From Planctomycetota bacterium (GTDB lineage: Bacteria; Planctomycetota; UBA1135; GCA-002686595): a DNA stretch of 5,718 bases. Under the pieces are notes generated by a model. The model was given only the letters and a program-made list of their open reading frames with translations. It was not told the origin of the DNA and ran no database searches. The translations under genes and the position numbers were made by a program. Positions within the stretch are counted from its first letter, which is position 1, and each line of letters begins with the position of its first letter. The stretch is taken from the NCBI GenBank assembly GCA_028823185.1, contig JAPKBY010000134.1, positions 1-5,718 of the forward strand, read 5' to 3'. Below are positions 5,646 to 5,718 of this stretch, piece by piece.

Positions 5646-5718
5646 TTTCTCTCGTTCTTCTCCTCCTCTCGATGAGCGGAGATGTCCTCGAGGGCAGCAA
5701 GGCGATCAAGGAGAAATC
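5642..5718 (+). CDS. 5' end of an unidentified gene with a hydrophobic N-terminus
   Basis: An ATG at 5642-5644 overlaps the galE stop (ATGA, 5642-5645) and opens a frame that continues past the window edge. The 25 visible residues begin MISLVLLLLSMSGDVLEG and then become charged (SKAIKEK). The start looks like a short signal peptide or membrane anchor, though it lacks the usual early Lys/Arg. An alternative start is ATG 5672, which would remove the hydrophobic part. No Shine-Dalgarno precedes either ATG. The 4-bp overlap with galE mirrors the junctions of the purC operon and is the main support that this is a gene. The product cannot be identified from this much sequence. Confidence 0.45.
   Translation, partial: MISLVLLLLSMSGDVLEGSKAIKEK

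Overview
This is a bacterial chromosomal window of compact housekeeping metabolism. GC content is moderately high and looks even throughout. It holds five complete recognisable genes, one small Lys/Ala-rich gene of unknown function, and two genes cut by the window edges. No IS element, phage gene, CRISPR array, tRNA or rRNA is visible. The organism cannot be named from this sequence. The small basic protein with a histone-H1-like tail, the mostly weak Shine-Dalgarno sites and the divergent AroA would suit a Planctomycetota/PVC or Myxococcota-like lineage, but that is a guess.

Layout. Positions 1-248 (+) are the 3' end of a CobW/COG0523-type GTPase. It converges on, and overlaps by 19 bp, a small minus-strand gene (230-544) encoding a Lys/Ala-rich tail joined to a short folded-looking C-terminal module. 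Next comes a likely intrinsic terminator (613-631, minus). It closes a three-gene minus-strand operon transcribed purC (3199-2288), purE (2291-1788), mtnA (1791-643). Both junctions in this operon are 4-bp ATGA overlaps. A short divergent intergenic region (about 3200-3264) separates purC from plus-strand aroA (3265-4557). A 74-bp gap leads to galE (4632-5645), whose TGA overlaps the ATG of a further plus-strand ORF that runs off the window (5642-5718).

How the genes fit together. PurE and PurC carry out consecutive steps of de novo purine synthesis: formation of CAIR, then SAICAR. MtnA is the methionine-salvage isomerase that handles the ribose part of methylthioadenosine after adenine has been removed. 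The minus-strand operon therefore joins purine synthesis to a pathway linked to adenine recycling. On the plus strand, AroA (shikimate pathway) and GalE (UDP-sugar epimerisation, envelope polysaccharide supply) are functionally unrelated neighbours.

I found no convincing undescribed multi-gene system. The items most worth a second look are the small Lys/Ala-rich two-part protein, the translationally coupled purC-purE-mtnA operon, and the AroA with altered signature motifs.
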